DNA of 64,000 nucleotides from Glutamicibacter sp. B1 (GCF_039602135.1 NZ_CP125942.1:620001-684000), one strand, 5' to 3'; shown: positions 1-8,480, numbered from the stretch's first letter. A program made the numbers and translations. The notes: generated from the sequence alone by a model not told the origin.

Positions 1-1069
1 AGTATGTCACTGCGGCGGCACCCCAACCGATGGCCAACTGGCGCAGACCACGCTTGAGCGGGGAAGCGCCCGAGAGCAATCCGACGATCGCGCCGGTGAT
101 CATCAGTGCAATGCCCACCAAAACGACGGAGATGATGATGGCCGTCAAACCGCTGAGTCCGAAGATGTACGGCAGGATTGGAATGACCGCACCGGAAGCA
201 AAGAGGCAGAACGACGTGAAAGCGGCGCCCGTGGCGGAGCCAAGCTCCTCGTGTTCGCTTTCCAATTCCTCTGAACGTTCCTCAGGGTTCAACGAGAATG
301 ATGGGTTGCAGTCACAGGTGAACAACCCCATGCGTTCGGCGGCGCGGTGTTCTGCATCCTCATCGTTCATACCGCGGGCCTTATAGATCAGCACCAACTC
401 GTTGGAATCCAAGTCGAGGTTGGGGGCCGCGGTGAGCGTGACCTGGGTGGGTCGAGAGGCGGTCAGTAGCTCACGCTGGGAACGCACGGAGACGAACTCG
501 CCAGCTGCCATGGACAGCGCACCGGCCAAGAGCCCTGCGATACCGGAGAAGAGTACAAAGGTGGAAGAAACGCCGGTGGCCCCGATACCCATGATCAGTG
601 CCAAGTTGGAGACCAACCCGTCATTGGCGCCAAAGACTGCTGCACGGAAGTTGCCTGAGAGCTGAGCGCGGCCGGCGGTGGCCAACGCACGCACTACTTC
701 TTCGTGGACCTGTTCGTCGGCGGCCATTTGTGCGGTCGCGTCTTTGTCATTACGGTAAGGCGAGCTGCTCTCTGAGCGTTGTGCCATAGCCAGCACGAAG
801 ACTGAGCCGAAGTTGCGAGCGAGGAAACGCAGGATGGTACGGCGCAATGAGGGGCGCACTGGCTTGAAATGCTCTCCAAGCTTGGACCGCCAGTGTTCCT
901 CATGCCGGGCTTCGGCTTCGGCCAGACCTAATAGGATCTGTTTTTCCTGCCCGGTTTTCTTCTGGGCGAGGGTTCGGTAGATAGCGCCTTCGGCGACTTC
1001 ATCGGCGAGGTACTTTCGCCATCGTTGGATTTGGGCACGAGTCGGTTCGGTTGTTGAGGGGTTCGACAT
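1..1069 (-). CDS. VIT1/CCC1-family membrane protein with N-terminal ferritin-like domain (3' end beyond window)
   Basis: The reading frame stays open from an ATG at 1069 to the left edge, giving at least 356 residues; the C-terminus lies outside the window. The first ~135 residues look like a ferritin-like/rubrerythrin di-iron helix bundle: Glu-rich helices with an EAEARHEEHW motif near residues 54-63 and an EQVHEE motif later. A VIT-type domain follows, with GANDGLVSN and MAAGEFVSVRSQ, which are typical of vacuolar iron/manganese transporter-like proteins, and then hydrophobic segments. The arrangement resembles membrane-bound ferritin MbfA, so a role in iron or manganese export or storage at the membrane is likely. 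That role is inferred from the family. No regulator is adjacent. Confidence 0.85.
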   Translation of the reverse strand, partial: MSNPSTTEPTRAQIQRWRKYLADEVAEGAIYRTLAQKKTGQEKQILLGLAEAEARHEEHWRSKLGEHFKPVRPSLRRTILRFLARNFGSVFVLAMAQRSESSSPYRNDKDATAQMAADEQVHEEVVRALATAGRAQLSGNFRAAVFGANDGLVSNLALIMGIGATGVSSTFVLFSGIAGLLAGALSMAAGEFVSVRSQRELLTASRPTQVTLTAAPNLDLDSNELVLIYKARGMNDEDAEHRAAERMGLFTCDCNPSFSLNPEERSEELESEHEELGSATGAAFTSFCLFASGAVIPILPYIFGLSGLTAIIISVVLVGIALMITGAIVGLLSGASPLKRGLRQLAIGWGAAAVTY

Positions 1070-1124
1070 CACGAAAACAGCTCTCTTGGCAGGTCGAATT
1101 TCTTAGCGAAACTCGGTGAACGGG

Positions 1125-1391
1125 TCAGCTACCAAGTTTAGTGAGGGGCTTCAGGCTTGGGAATTTGGCAAGGCTAAAAGCAATGCTGCGCCCCTGTGAT
1201 TGCCCGACCGTGGCCACACCCAGGACCAGTTCAGAGGAATCAGGGTTGAAGAGCGGACGACGTGCGCAGCGGGCTAGTAAGTGTTCTAGTTGCCCGGGGT
1301 CATCAACGTAGCGGATCAGCCATTGGCCCTGGAACTTAAATTGCACTTGACCGGTTTGGCGGTCGAGGATGGGCAGAACAGAATATGCCAT
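1125..1391 (-). CDS. small hypothetical protein (88 aa)
   Basis: A short frame on the same strand as the VIT gene, which begins 56 bases downstream of it. I chose the ATG at 1391 (MAYSVLPILDRQ...) because the upstream extension to 1460 is Arg/Lys/Cys-rich and looks non-coding. The ribosome site upstream is weak (GAGAG about 10 bases away). The product is soluble-looking, without signal peptide or membrane segment, and has a beta-strand pattern around residues 10-30. I do not recognise the family. It could be spurious; only its position between two same-strand genes supports it. Confidence 0.45.
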   Translation of the reverse strand: MAYSVLPILDRQTGQVQFKFQGQWLIRYVDDPGQLEHLLARCARRPLFNPDSSELVLGVATVGQSQGRSIAFSLAKFPSLKPLTKLGS

Positions 1392-1590
1392 GTGATGCGC
1401 TCTCGCTGAGTTCTTGCCCGAACACAGTGAGTGAACGGACCGCTTCTTCATCCGAACCACCCATGAATCTGGGGTTGGTGCACGGCTAGTCGGAGCTTAA
1501 CGCCGTGTCTCGTGAAGCAACACTTGTGATGCTACCCGCCGGTGCTACGCAGAATGAAGATCTGTTCCGTTATGTGACTTGTTCTGGTGC

Positions 1591-2175
1591 TCACTCTTGA
1601 GTTTTGGTGGTGGCGAGGCGGTCGATCGCTTCGTATTGCTCGGCCCATTGTGCCGCTGAATAGTCGGGGAGGTTTGGGGCTGCCGCACGTAAACCGACGA
1701 AACCATCAAGCTGTTCGCGCACGATATCAAGATGGCCAGCATGCCGAGAGGTTTCTGCGATCATGTGCACCATGAGATGTTCGAGTGTGGTGTGCCGTCG
1801 GCGAATCCACCACGGAACTTCCGCCGGCGCGTTCAGAGGCAAGGCCCGGATCCCTGCGTCGGCGAAAGCAGTCGATTCTTGGTAGAGCGTGATAATTTTG
1901 TCAGCGCTGAGCTGGGCCGGTGGTAGGAAATCGGTTTGTGGATCATCGATGTCCAAGAGGTTTTGGATATAGGGATCATCAATGGTGCGGTTCAGGCACT
2001 GTCCGAAGTATCCGTATTCCGTAATGGCCAGATGATGGATTACACCAAGGATATGCGTTCCTGTGGGGGTTAGTGGTTTGCGGGCCAGGCGATCGTTCAG
2101 GTCTTGGGCCTTGTAGACGATGGCTTCGCGGGCATCGGAGAGATATTCCTGCAGGAGTTCTTTGCTGTGATCCAT
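1591..2175 (-). CDS. DinB-like (DUF664) family protein
   Basis: A 194-residue four-helix-bundle protein of the DinB/DUF664 type. The likely metal-binding histidines are at HHLAITEYG (near residues 47-48) and in HMIAETSRHAGH (near 136-147), spaced as in DinB-like proteins. Actinobacterial members include mycothiol- or bacillithiol-dependent transferases, but many have no known reaction, so the substrate is not assigned. The gene is divergent from the XRE regulator, with a 175-bp shared intergenic region holding a palindrome at 2260-2276. The ATG start at 2175 is the only good start. Confidence 0.8.
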   Translation of the reverse strand: MDHSKELLQEYLSDAREAIVYKAQDLNDRLARKPLTPTGTHILGVIHHLAITEYGYFGQCLNRTIDDPYIQNLLDIDDPQTDFLPPAQLSADKIITLYQESTAFADAGIRALPLNAPAEVPWWIRRRHTTLEHLMVHMIAETSRHAGHLDIVREQLDGFVGLRAAAPNLPDYSAAQWAEQYEAIDRLATTKTQE

Positions 2176-2259
2176 GCACAGAGTCTAAGTAAGTATGTAC
2201 GTGCCTTGAGTATGAAGCGTGTGAGACACAGCATATTTGCAGGCTGGGCGCTATGCTCT

Positions 2260-2276
2260 GTTTACTATTAGTAAAC
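2260..2276. promoter_or_regulatory. perfect palindrome, probable XRE-cupin operator
   Basis: GTTTACTA-T-TAGTAAAC is a perfect 8-1-8 inverted repeat, 74 bases upstream of the XRE-cupin start and 84 bases from the divergent DinB start. GTTTAC/GTAAAC half-sites in this place suggest an autoregulatory site. Binding by the neighbouring regulator is inferred. Confidence 0.55.
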
Positions 2277-2350
2277 TCGCCGCGGTGAACCCTTGAATCA
2301 CTCAATCGTTGCCTGGTGTGCCCTAACGAACGACCCGATGGAGTGAATGC

Positions 2351-2914
2351 ATGAAAACCCTGCCCGTGGAATCAAGCGGAGCTGCAATCAATATTGGTTC
2401 TCGGTTACGTGGGGTACGTCAGCGACAGCGCATGACTATCGACCAGGTGGCCGAGCTTTCCGGATTAACCAAGGGGTTTCTTTCGCGGGTGGAGCGAGAT
2501 TTGACGAGCCCTTCGGTGTCAACACTGCTGAAGCTGTGCGAGGTGCTGGGTATTGAGGTGGGGACGCTATTCGAAGTGCCCGAAACCATGTTGGTTCGGC
2601 TTCACGAAGCACCGCGGGTGTCCTTGGGCGGTGATGGGATTACCGAACAGCTGGTGACTCCGCGCGGTGAAAAACGGGTACAGATGATCCGAGCTGAAAT
2701 TGCACCCAAAGGTGTCGGTGAAGCAGAACTGTATTCGGTGGATTGCGAATTAGAAGTGCTGCATGTGATTGCCGGAAGGTTCACCCTCGTTCTGCCTGAG
2801 CAGCGCGTTGAACTTGAGGCCGGTGACACCATGACTTTTTCCGGGCGGGAACCGCATAGCTGGGAAAACGAGTCCGATGAAGTCGCTTTGGTGACGTGGA
2901 CTTTGATCCTCTGA
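2351..2914 (+). CDS. XRE-family transcriptional regulator with C-terminal cupin
   Basis: 187 residues. A helix-turn-helix spans about residues 15-70 (GSRLRGVRQRQRMTIDQVAE..., then LTKGFLSRVERDLTSPSVST). A single cupin domain covers about 110-185 (LHVIAGRFTLVLPEQ, LEAGDTMTFSGREPHSWEN). This is the PuuR-like architecture in which the cupin senses a small amine, amino acid or related ligand. The start at 2351 has a GGAG ribosome site 7-10 bases upstream. The ureohydrolase and decarboxylase genes lie downstream on the same strand after one membrane gene, so control of amino-acid or guanidino-compound catabolism is a reasonable inference. Confidence 0.88.
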   Translation: MKTLPVESSGAAINIGSRLRGVRQRQRMTIDQVAELSGLTKGFLSRVERDLTSPSVSTLLKLCEVLGIEVGTLFEVPETMLVRLHEAPRVSLGGDGITEQLVTPRGEKRVQMIRAEIAPKGVGEAELYSVDCELEVLHVIAGRFTLVLPEQRVELEAGDTMTFSGREPHSWENESDEVALVTWTLIL

Positions 2915-3010
2915 TCTGTTCGGCACCTATTCGGTGTGGTGTTGCCAAGCGCGTATTCTAAAAAGGTGTGCTCATCGTGCGCACTGAGTGCGGTGATTGA
3001 TAGGAGTGGC

Positions 3011-3436
3011 GTGAGGACAAGCGAGGAAACTGGTGCACGGGATCAGCTCCGTTGCATCGGCTGGTGGGCTTCGGTGCTTGTTGGCGTTCTTGCCGGCACC
3101 ACCCTGACGTGGATTCGCACGCAACGTAATTTCTTTTTCATTGGCGCAGTCATTATCGCGGTGGTGATTGTGGTCATCGGGCTACGCACGATTCGACGTC
3201 GCGCCCGCTTCCCGCAAATGGCTCAATCTCATGTTTCCTGGTCCTATGGCCTGTGGATGATCATCTTACTCATCCTTGTGGGCCCCATTCAGTTGGTCTA
3301 TGTGGCCGATGACCTTTCGGAACTCATGCTGAAGTCCTTGGTACTTTCTGCTGGATTTGCGGTGGCCATCCATGAGCTCGACCGTTCACTTGTTAAGGCC
3401 AGTATCAAAAACTACCGCGAACCACCCTTGTCTTAA
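3011..3436 (+). CDS. small integral membrane protein, unknown function
   Basis: Four predicted membrane segments: WWASVLVGVLAGTTLTWI, FFFIGAVIIAVVIVVIGL, YGLWMIILLILVGPIQLVYV and LMLKSLVLSAGFAVAI. I chose the GTG at 3011 because AGGAG lies just upstream (3002-3006), though the 4-base spacing is short. An ATG at 2936 in the same frame would add 25 residues of unconvincing sequence (many Cys/Ser) very close to the end of the regulator gene. I recognise no family. It follows the XRE gene by about 100 bases and may share its transcript. Confidence 0.6.
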   Translation: MRTSEETGARDQLRCIGWWASVLVGVLAGTTLTWIRTQRNFFFIGAVIIAVVIVVIGLRTIRRRARFPQMAQSHVSWSYGLWMIILLILVGPIQLVYVADDLSELMLKSLVLSAGFAVAIHELDRSLVKASIKNYREPPLS

Positions 3437-3506
3437 GTCCGGATTCCTGCGCAGCAGAAATGCAGGACGGATCTTTGAAGGCAGGTTTTGCACCGATTGC
3501 ACCTTG

Positions 3507-3543
3507 TTAGATGCCGTGACCCTTATAGGGTCACGGCATCTAA
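3507..3543. terminator. strong inverted repeat / probable terminator
   Basis: Two perfect 17-base arms (TTAGATGCCGTGACCCT and its complement) flank a 3-base loop. It sits 70 bases after the membrane gene and 147 bases before the ureohydrolase. There is no long T tract, so termination efficiency is uncertain, but the position fits a transcript boundary. Confidence 0.65.
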
Positions 3544-3622
3544 TGCATTAAGCGGGTTTATGGGTAATAGTCTCAGATTTGGGTGCGTGTATCTTGACGT
3601 GACTTCGATAACAAAATAGCAT

Positions 3623-3646
3623 AATAGGAAACTGAAGTTTCGTATT
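3623..3646. promoter_or_regulatory. inverted repeat upstream of ureohydrolase operon, possible operator
   Basis: AATA-G-GAAACT-GA-AGTTTC-G-TATT has 11-base arms with a single mismatch, 45-68 bases upstream of the ureohydrolase start. The two halves (TAGGAAAC and GTTTCGTA) resemble the half-sites of the palindrome in front of the XRE gene (TAGTAAAC and GTTTACTA) but in outward orientation. Control by that regulator is inferred. Confidence 0.45.
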
Positions 3647-3690
3647 AGGCAACTGCGATTAATGTCGTCAAGCGCCGGGAGGGCAAGAAC

Positions 3691-4677
3691 ATGAAAGAAG
3701 TCCGCATTGAGGAAAACGGCCACCTAGGGCCAATCAACGCAGCGGTTATTCCACGCTATGCAGGCGCTGGAACCTACGCCCGCCTGCCACGCCTTGACCA
3801 GGTTGAAAACGCCGACATCAAGATCATCGGTGTACCTTTTGACACCGGCGTTTCCTACCGCCCAGGAGCCCGCTTCGGCGCCAACCACGTACGTGAATCC
3901 TCGCGCCTGATCCGTCCTTACAACCCAGCCACCGATACCTCACCATTTGCGCAGAGCCAGGTAGTGGACGCCGGTGACCTCGCAGTTAACCCGTTCAACA
4001 TCAACGAGGCTATTGAAACCATCCAGGACGAAGCTCTGGAACTGACCGCAGATGGTTCAAGCCTGGTCACCATCGGTGGCGACCACACCATCGCACTGCC
4101 ACTGCTGCGTGCAGCTTCGCAGCGCGCCGGTGCCCCGGTGGCCATGCTGCACTTCGATGCCCACTTGGATACCTGGGACACCTACTTCGGTGCCGAATAC
4201 ACCCACGGCACTCCATTCCGCCGTGCGGTCGAAGAAGGCATCCTGGATACCGAGGCGATCTGCCACGTAGGTACCCGCGGCCCGCTCTACGGCAAGAAAG
4301 ACCTGGAAGACGACAAGCGTTTCGGCTTCGGTATCGTGACCAGCTCGGACGTCTACTACCAGGGTGTACGCGAAATCGTTGACAAGCTGCGTGATCGCAT
4401 TGGCAACCGTCCGCTGTACATCTCGGTGGACATTGACGTGCTGGACCCTGCCCACGCACCGGGCACCGGAACTCCAGAAGCCGGCGGCATCACCAGCCGT
4501 GAACTACTCGAAATCCTGCGTGGCCTGCGCGGACTGAACATCGTGGGCGCCGACATCGTTGAGGTGTCGCCAGCCTACGACCACGCAGAACTGACCGGCG
4601 TCGCCGCCAGCCACGTCACCTACGACCTGATCTCCCTGATCAGCGACTTCCGTTCCAACAAGGGGCTGAACAAGTAA
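3691..4677 (+). CDS. speB: ureohydrolase: agmatinase / guanidinobutyrase
   Basis: 328 residues, full length for the arginase/agmatinase superfamily. The binuclear manganese ligands are visible: GGDH (near 130), [11 protein letters not shown] (near 154) and [16 protein letters not shown] (near 248). The enzyme removes urea from a guanidino compound. Family members accept agmatine, 4-guanidinobutyrate or related acids, and the sequence alone does not settle which. The stop overlaps the ATG of the ThDP decarboxylase (ATGA), so the two are translationally coupled, and that partner favours guanidinobutyrase in arginine breakdown. A GGGAGGG ribosome site lies 7 bases before the ATG. Confidence 0.85.
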   Translation: MKEVRIEENGHLGPINAAVIPRYAGAGTYARLPRLDQVENADIKIIGVPFDTGVSYRPGARFGANHVRESSRLIRPYNPATDTSPFAQSQVVDAGDLAVNPFNINEAIETIQDEALELTADGSSLVTIGGDHTIALPLLRAASQRAGAPVAMLHFDAHLDTWDTYFGAEYTHGTPFRRAVEEGILDTEAICHVGTRGPLYGKKDLEDDKRFGFGIVTSSDVYYQGVREIVDKLRDRIGNRPLYISVDIDVLDPAHAPGTGTPEAGGITSRELLEILRGLRGLNIVGADIVEVSPAYDHAELTGVAASHVTYDLISLISDFRSNKGLNK

Positions 4678-6320
4678 TGAGCGAACAGCCCCAACGCAAT
4701 GGTGGCGACCTGGTCATTGAGACCCTGAGCGCGCTGGGCGCCAAAACTGTGTTCGGCATCCCCGGACAGCACGCCTTGGGGCTGTTCGACGCGCTGTCGC
4801 GTTCCAACTTGGAATTCGTTTCCTCGCGCGTAGAAAACAACTCCGCCTTCGCCGCCGATGGTTACTCCCGTGCCACCGGCGAAGTGGGCGTACTCTTCCT
4901 CTCCACCGGACCAGGCGCACTGACTTCCCTGGCCGGGTTGCAGGAAGCGTACGCCACCGGTGTGCCCATGGTCGTCGTGGCCAGCCAGATTCCACTAGAT
5001 GGATTGGGTGCACGACGCAAAGGCATGCTGCACCAGCTTGATGACCAGAAGGCTTCGGCTGCCAACGTCACCAAGTTCCAGCAAACCGTCCACCATGCTT
5101 CGGGCATCCCCTCGGCTATTCAGGATGCATGGGCTCGGGCCATCACCGTGCCTATGGGACCGGTCTGGGTGGAAGTGCCACAGGATGTTCTCCTCGCACA
5201 GGTGATGGTTCCACCGGTACAGGATGCTTTAGCTGAAGCCTATGAGCACCCACCCCGTGAAGAACTGGTTCGCGAAGCGATCAACTGGCTTTCGGATGCT
5301 CAGCGCCCGGCGATTATCGCCGGTGGCGGTGTACGCCGTGCCGGGGCACAGGCAGAACTACTCGCGGTGGCCGAAACCCTGCAGGCACCGGTACTTTCCA
5401 GCCCCGGCGGCAATGGAGCCTTCCCCTGGAACCATGAGCTGTCTTTGCAGTCATGGGTTGAAGATCGCCACGCCACCGAGGTCATGGAAGATGCCGACGT
5501 ACTGCTGGTGATCGGCTCTGCATTGGGAGAAGTGACCAGTAATTACTTCACCATGGAACCGCGCGGCAAAATGATTCAGATTGATGCTGAACCGCGGGTG
5601 CTGGAATCTAATACTCCGGCACTGGGTATCCGTGCCGATGCTCGCGAGGCACTGAAGTTCCTCGACCGGGATCTGAAAGCCGCTGGTTTCACTTCCCGGG
5701 CCTCGTGGCATGGCCGCAGCCCCCAGCAGGTGGTAGCTGACACTCTGGAGAAAATTCAGGAGCGTCTTGACGGGCAAGATTTGGCCAAGGAACGAAAGTT
5801 CATGGCCGATATCCGTGAAGCGATACCAGCGTCGATGCAGACCTTCTGGGATATGACCATTGCCGCCTACTGGGGTTGGAGCTGCTGGGACGCCAAAGAT
5901 GGGCAGTTCCATTCGGCCCAGGGTGCCGGCGGGCTAGGCTATGGTTTCCCTGCGGCTATTGGCGGGGCCATTGGCACCGGGCAGCGTGTACTCGCGGTCA
6001 GCGGTGATGGCTCCTCGATGTATTCGATTGCTGAGCTGGCCACGGCCAAGCAACATCAAGCTCCGGTGACCTGGCTGATTGTTGATGACGGTGGATACGG
6101 CATCCTGCGCGAATATATGGAAGGTGCCTTTGGCAAAGCAACCGCCACCGAGTTGGCACGACCTGACTTCGTGGCGCTGGCTCAGTCCTTTGGAGTACCA
6201 GCTCGCGAGGTAGCGGTGGATCAAATCGGTGCAGCGCTCACAGAAGCGTTGGCTGAGCAGGGACCGAATGTCATTGTGGTCAAGACTCTGCTGAAGATGT
6301 TTGCCCCAACGCACCTGTAA
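4677..6320 (+). CDS. thiamine diphosphate-dependent 2-oxoacid decarboxylase/synthase family enzyme (AruI-like candidate)
   Basis: 547 residues with the three domains of the acetolactate synthase / benzoylformate decarboxylase family. The N-terminal PYR domain carries the activating Glu in SSRVENNSAFAADGYSRA (near residue 53). The C-terminal PP domain has GDGSSMYS (near 443) and ends the ThDP motif with DDGGYG where many relatives have NN. No regulatory-subunit gene is nearby, arguing against a biosynthetic acetolactate synthase. Because it is fused by overlap to a ureohydrolase, I infer decarboxylation of 2-ketoarginine to 4-guanidinobutyraldehyde, as by Pseudomonas AruI in the arginine transaminase pathway. 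The family call is firm; the substrate is not. Confidence 0.85.
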   Translation: MSEQPQRNGGDLVIETLSALGAKTVFGIPGQHALGLFDALSRSNLEFVSSRVENNSAFAADGYSRATGEVGVLFLSTGPGALTSLAGLQEAYATGVPMVVVASQIPLDGLGARRKGMLHQLDDQKASAANVTKFQQTVHHASGIPSAIQDAWARAITVPMGPVWVEVPQDVLLAQVMVPPVQDALAEAYEHPPREELVREAINWLSDAQRPAIIAGGGVRRAGAQAELLAVAETLQAPVLSSPGGNGAFPWNHELSLQSWVEDRHATEVMEDADVLLVIGSALGEVTSNYFTMEPRGKMIQIDAEPRVLESNTPALGIRADAREALKFLDRDLKAAGFTSRASWHGRSPQQVVADTLEKIQERLDGQDLAKERKFMADIREAIPASMQTFWDMTIAAYWGWSCWDAKDGQFHSAQGAGGLGYGFPAAIGGAIGTGQRVLAVSGDGSSMYSIAELATAKQHQAPVTWLIVDDGGYGILREYMEGAFGKATATELARPDFVALAQSFGVPAREVAVDQIGAALTEALAEQGPNVIVVKTLLKMFAPTHL

Positions 6321-6347
6321 AGGGAGCAAAGAGTAGCGGACAGTATG

Positions 6348-6388
6348 GTGGCCTCGGAACGTTAAGAATGCTTAGCGTCCGGGGCCAC
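6348..6388. terminator. bidirectional terminator-like hairpin
   Basis: GTGGCC-T-CGG on the left pairs with CCG-G-GGCCAC on the right, with a weaker inner stem (GTTAAG/CTTAGC). It lies between the convergent decarboxylase and small membrane protein genes and is followed by a T-rich stretch (TCTTATCTTTT). Confidence 0.55.
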
Positions 6389-6412
6389 AGTCTTATCTTT
6401 TAGCGTCAGTCT

Positions 6413-6625
6413 CTAATGCGTGAAGTGATACACCACGCCAAAGAGTACTGCGGAAACGCCCATGCTAATACCGATGAGCAGTGGCTCCCAGTCCGAAGAC
6501 TGCATAGCCAACATCACTGCGAAGGCGCCGAAGAGAGCTATTGCTCCGAGGCCTCCCAGGATCACTCCTCCGCCTCCATGGTGCCGCACGGCGGAGTGTG
6601 CGGTCCGGTGGAATAGTGGTTCCAT
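6413..6625 (-). CDS. small membrane protein (70 aa), unknown function
   Basis: A His/Gly-rich N-terminus (residues 1-20) is followed by two hydrophobic helices (VILGGLGAIALFGAFAVMLA and PLLIGISMGVSAVLFGVVY), giving a small two-helix membrane protein. I see no clear ribosome site before the ATG at 6625. It occupies the gap between two larger genes and ends near a terminator, which supports a real gene, but no family is recognised. Confidence 0.55.
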   Translation of the reverse strand: MEPLFHRTAHSAVRHHGGGGVILGGLGAIALFGAFAVMLAMQSSDWEPLLIGISMGVSAVLFGVVYHFTH

Positions 6626-6686
6626 GTCGCTATGATACGTCCGAATCGGTATTAAGCCGAGGGGTCGAGGCGGAACTTAGCTATTG

Positions 6687-7562
6687 TCAGACTTCTTCAG
6701 CCGTGCCACGAGTGCGCAACTGGTGGATATGTTGCGCGGCGCGATCCAGCGATGGATAGTCTGCTCCTGGACCTTGAGCGATAAATCCTGGACACTCGTG
6801 ATCAGCTAGATCCGCATGCCCGAAAGACAATCCTCGGAAAGTACCATGAGCCATGCGTACCAGGTGGGCTCCGGCGGCCACATCCCACACCTTGGTATCA
6901 AAACCTATGGTGGCATCGCACCAGCCGGCAGCCACATGGGCTAGAGCTAGGGCGGCGCTGACCTTGCGCCGCACCGTGGCGAAGTCCTGTATCCACTGGC
7001 CAAAGAGCTGTAGTGCCAGCTCACCGTCTCGCTCTAATGACTCGGCCCCTGGATAGTCGGTCATGAGATTGGCTTGGGACTGTGCTGGACGCATCGCTGG
7101 GTTGAGCTGAACATCGTTGAGCAGCGCCGTGTCGAGGTTAGCGGTGAATTCGTCACCTGAAATCGGATCAATAATTACCGCGGCAACTAGCTGTCCGTCT
7201 ATTGCGGCTGCGATAGAAATACAAAAGAAGGCAATGCCGTGGACAAAGTTGCTGGTCCCATCAATGGGGTCAACTATCCATTGCACACTTCCAGGAGTCT
7301 GCTGACCGGAGTGGGCAGAGATCTTTTCTTCTCCTAGGACCCAAGAGCTAGGCACCGTCGTGAGCAAAGATTCGGTAATGATCTGTTGGCTGCGCCGATC
7401 AATCTCGGTGACCAAGTCATGAGTATTGGTTTTATGTTCGGCATTTACCGAAGTGCGGAAGGTAGAGCGCAGTAGATCAGCTGCACTTCGAGCCGCGTGT
7501 AGCGCGGCGACACGTAGTTCTTCGGCGTAGGAATGTTCGCAGATTGCTGGTTGCTCACTCAC
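6687..7562 (-). CDS. inositol monophosphatase family protein
   Basis: 291 residues with the metal and substrate motifs of the IMPase/FBPase superfamily in order: Glu in GEEK (near 98), WIVDPIDGTSNFVHG (near 114-128) and KVWDVAAGAHLVRM (near 224-237). The family dephosphorylates inositol phosphates, histidinol phosphate, fructose bisphosphate or 3'-phosphoadenosine 5'-phosphate; the substrate cannot be told here. The start is GTG at 7562, the only suitable start near the N-terminal helix. It is divergent from the GntR regulator. Confidence 0.85.
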   Translation of the reverse strand: MSEQPAICEHSYAEELRVAALHAARSAADLLRSTFRTSVNAEHKTNTHDLVTEIDRRSQQIITESLLTTVPSSWVLGEEKISAHSGQQTPGSVQWIVDPIDGTSNFVHGIAFFCISIAAAIDGQLVAAVIIDPISGDEFTANLDTALLNDVQLNPAMRPAQSQANLMTDYPGAESLERDGELALQLFGQWIQDFATVRRKVSAALALAHVAAGWCDATIGFDTKVWDVAAGAHLVRMAHGTFRGLSFGHADLADHECPGFIAQGPGADYPSLDRAAQHIHQLRTRGTAEEV

Positions 7563-7725
7563 CGTGTCAGCTTATCGTGCCACCGGTTGCACTCGAACCT
7601 CGGGTCGCGTCGACAACAGTGAAACGAAACCTGCAACGTCCCTAGTTCAGCATTCAAAAGCACCAATGGCATAGTCACGCGAGGTGTATACGGCCTTGGC
7701 ATCGCGATGTTTGCAGGGCGCATCC

Positions 7726-7753
7726 TTGTCGCAAAGGTGAATCACGATAAGCT
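7726..7753 (+). promoter_or_regulatory. probable promoter of the GntR regulator (leaderless arrangement)
   Basis: TTGTCG (7726-7731) and TAAGCT (7748-7753) are separated by 16 bases. The hexamer ends 7 bases before the ATG at 7761, so transcription would begin at or next to the start codon. No ribosome site precedes that ATG. Confidence 0.5.
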
Positions 7754-7760
7754 TCTGCAC

Positions 7761-8480
7761 ATGAGTAGCATGCAACCGATCGCGCCCAAAGCCTCGCTGA
7801 CCGAGCAGGTCACCACGATGATTCGAGCGGCCATCGTTGCAGGGGAGATGGCTCCCGGTCAGCACTATTCAGCCATCGGCATTTCCGAGAAACTCGGTGT
7901 CTCACGCACTCCGGTGCGTGAAGCCTTACAGCTGTTGGAAAAAGAAGGAATTGTCACCGTCGCCAAAAACCGCGGTGTTCGGGTCAACCAGATTTCTTTA
8001 GAAGATATCGTTGAAGTCTTCCAACTGCGATTGGCCATCGAACCACCCGCGGCGGCCCGCGGAGTCATCAATGCCACCGATGATGACCGTGCACGGCTGG
8101 CTCAACTTCATAAACAACTATTGCAGGTCGGACACACCGGAGATGGCCGCGCGACTCTCGAAGCCGACCGAGAATTCCACCTCTACCTGCTAGGGCTGGC
8201 CAACAACAAAAAGTTGGACGGCGTGGTGGGGGAGTTGCGGAACCTGGTCCTGGCGCATGGGCAGACCACGATCCCCTATGCTCGTAGCGCCCAGGAGCTC
8301 GCCGGTGATCGTGAAGAAATCATGGCAGCAATTCTTGCGCAAGATGCACCGGCTGCTGCCACTGCGGTACGAGAGCACATTATGCGAACTGCGCAGATGC
8401 TGATCCGTTCCATTTGCTCGCGGACCGAAGGAATGGAAGCGCAACCATTCCTAGATCGCCTGAATGACTTGATTTCCTAG
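7761..8480 (+). CDS. GntR-family (FadR/FCD) transcriptional regulator
   Basis: About 239 residues from the ATG at 7761, chosen over the in-frame ATG at 7707 because a -35/-10 pair overlaps the upstream extension. An N-terminal winged helix-turn-helix (SEKLGVSRTPVREALQLLEKEG) is followed by an all-helical FCD ligand domain with the usual acidic/His metal ligands (EADREFHLYLLGLANN, later VREHIMRTA). It lies directly upstream of a CoA-transferase and glutaryl-CoA dehydrogenase on the same strand, with a perfect palindrome between. Control of glutarate or a related acid is therefore the likely job. Confidence 0.85.
   Translation: MSSMQPIAPKASLTEQVTTMIRAAIVAGEMAPGQHYSAIGISEKLGVSRTPVREALQLLEKEGIVTVAKNRGVRVNQISLEDIVEVFQLRLAIEPPAAARGVINATDDDRARLAQLHKQLLQVGHTGDGRATLEADREFHLYLLGLANNKKLDGVVGELRNLVLAHGQTTIPYARSAQELAGDREEIMAAILAQDAPAAATAVREHIMRTAQMLIRSICSRTEGMEAQPFLDRLNDLIS

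Noticed and set aside
4677..6320. Acetolactate synthase large subunit (ilvB)
   Set aside because: No small-subunit gene or other branched-chain genes are nearby, and the overlap with a ureohydrolase points elsewhere.
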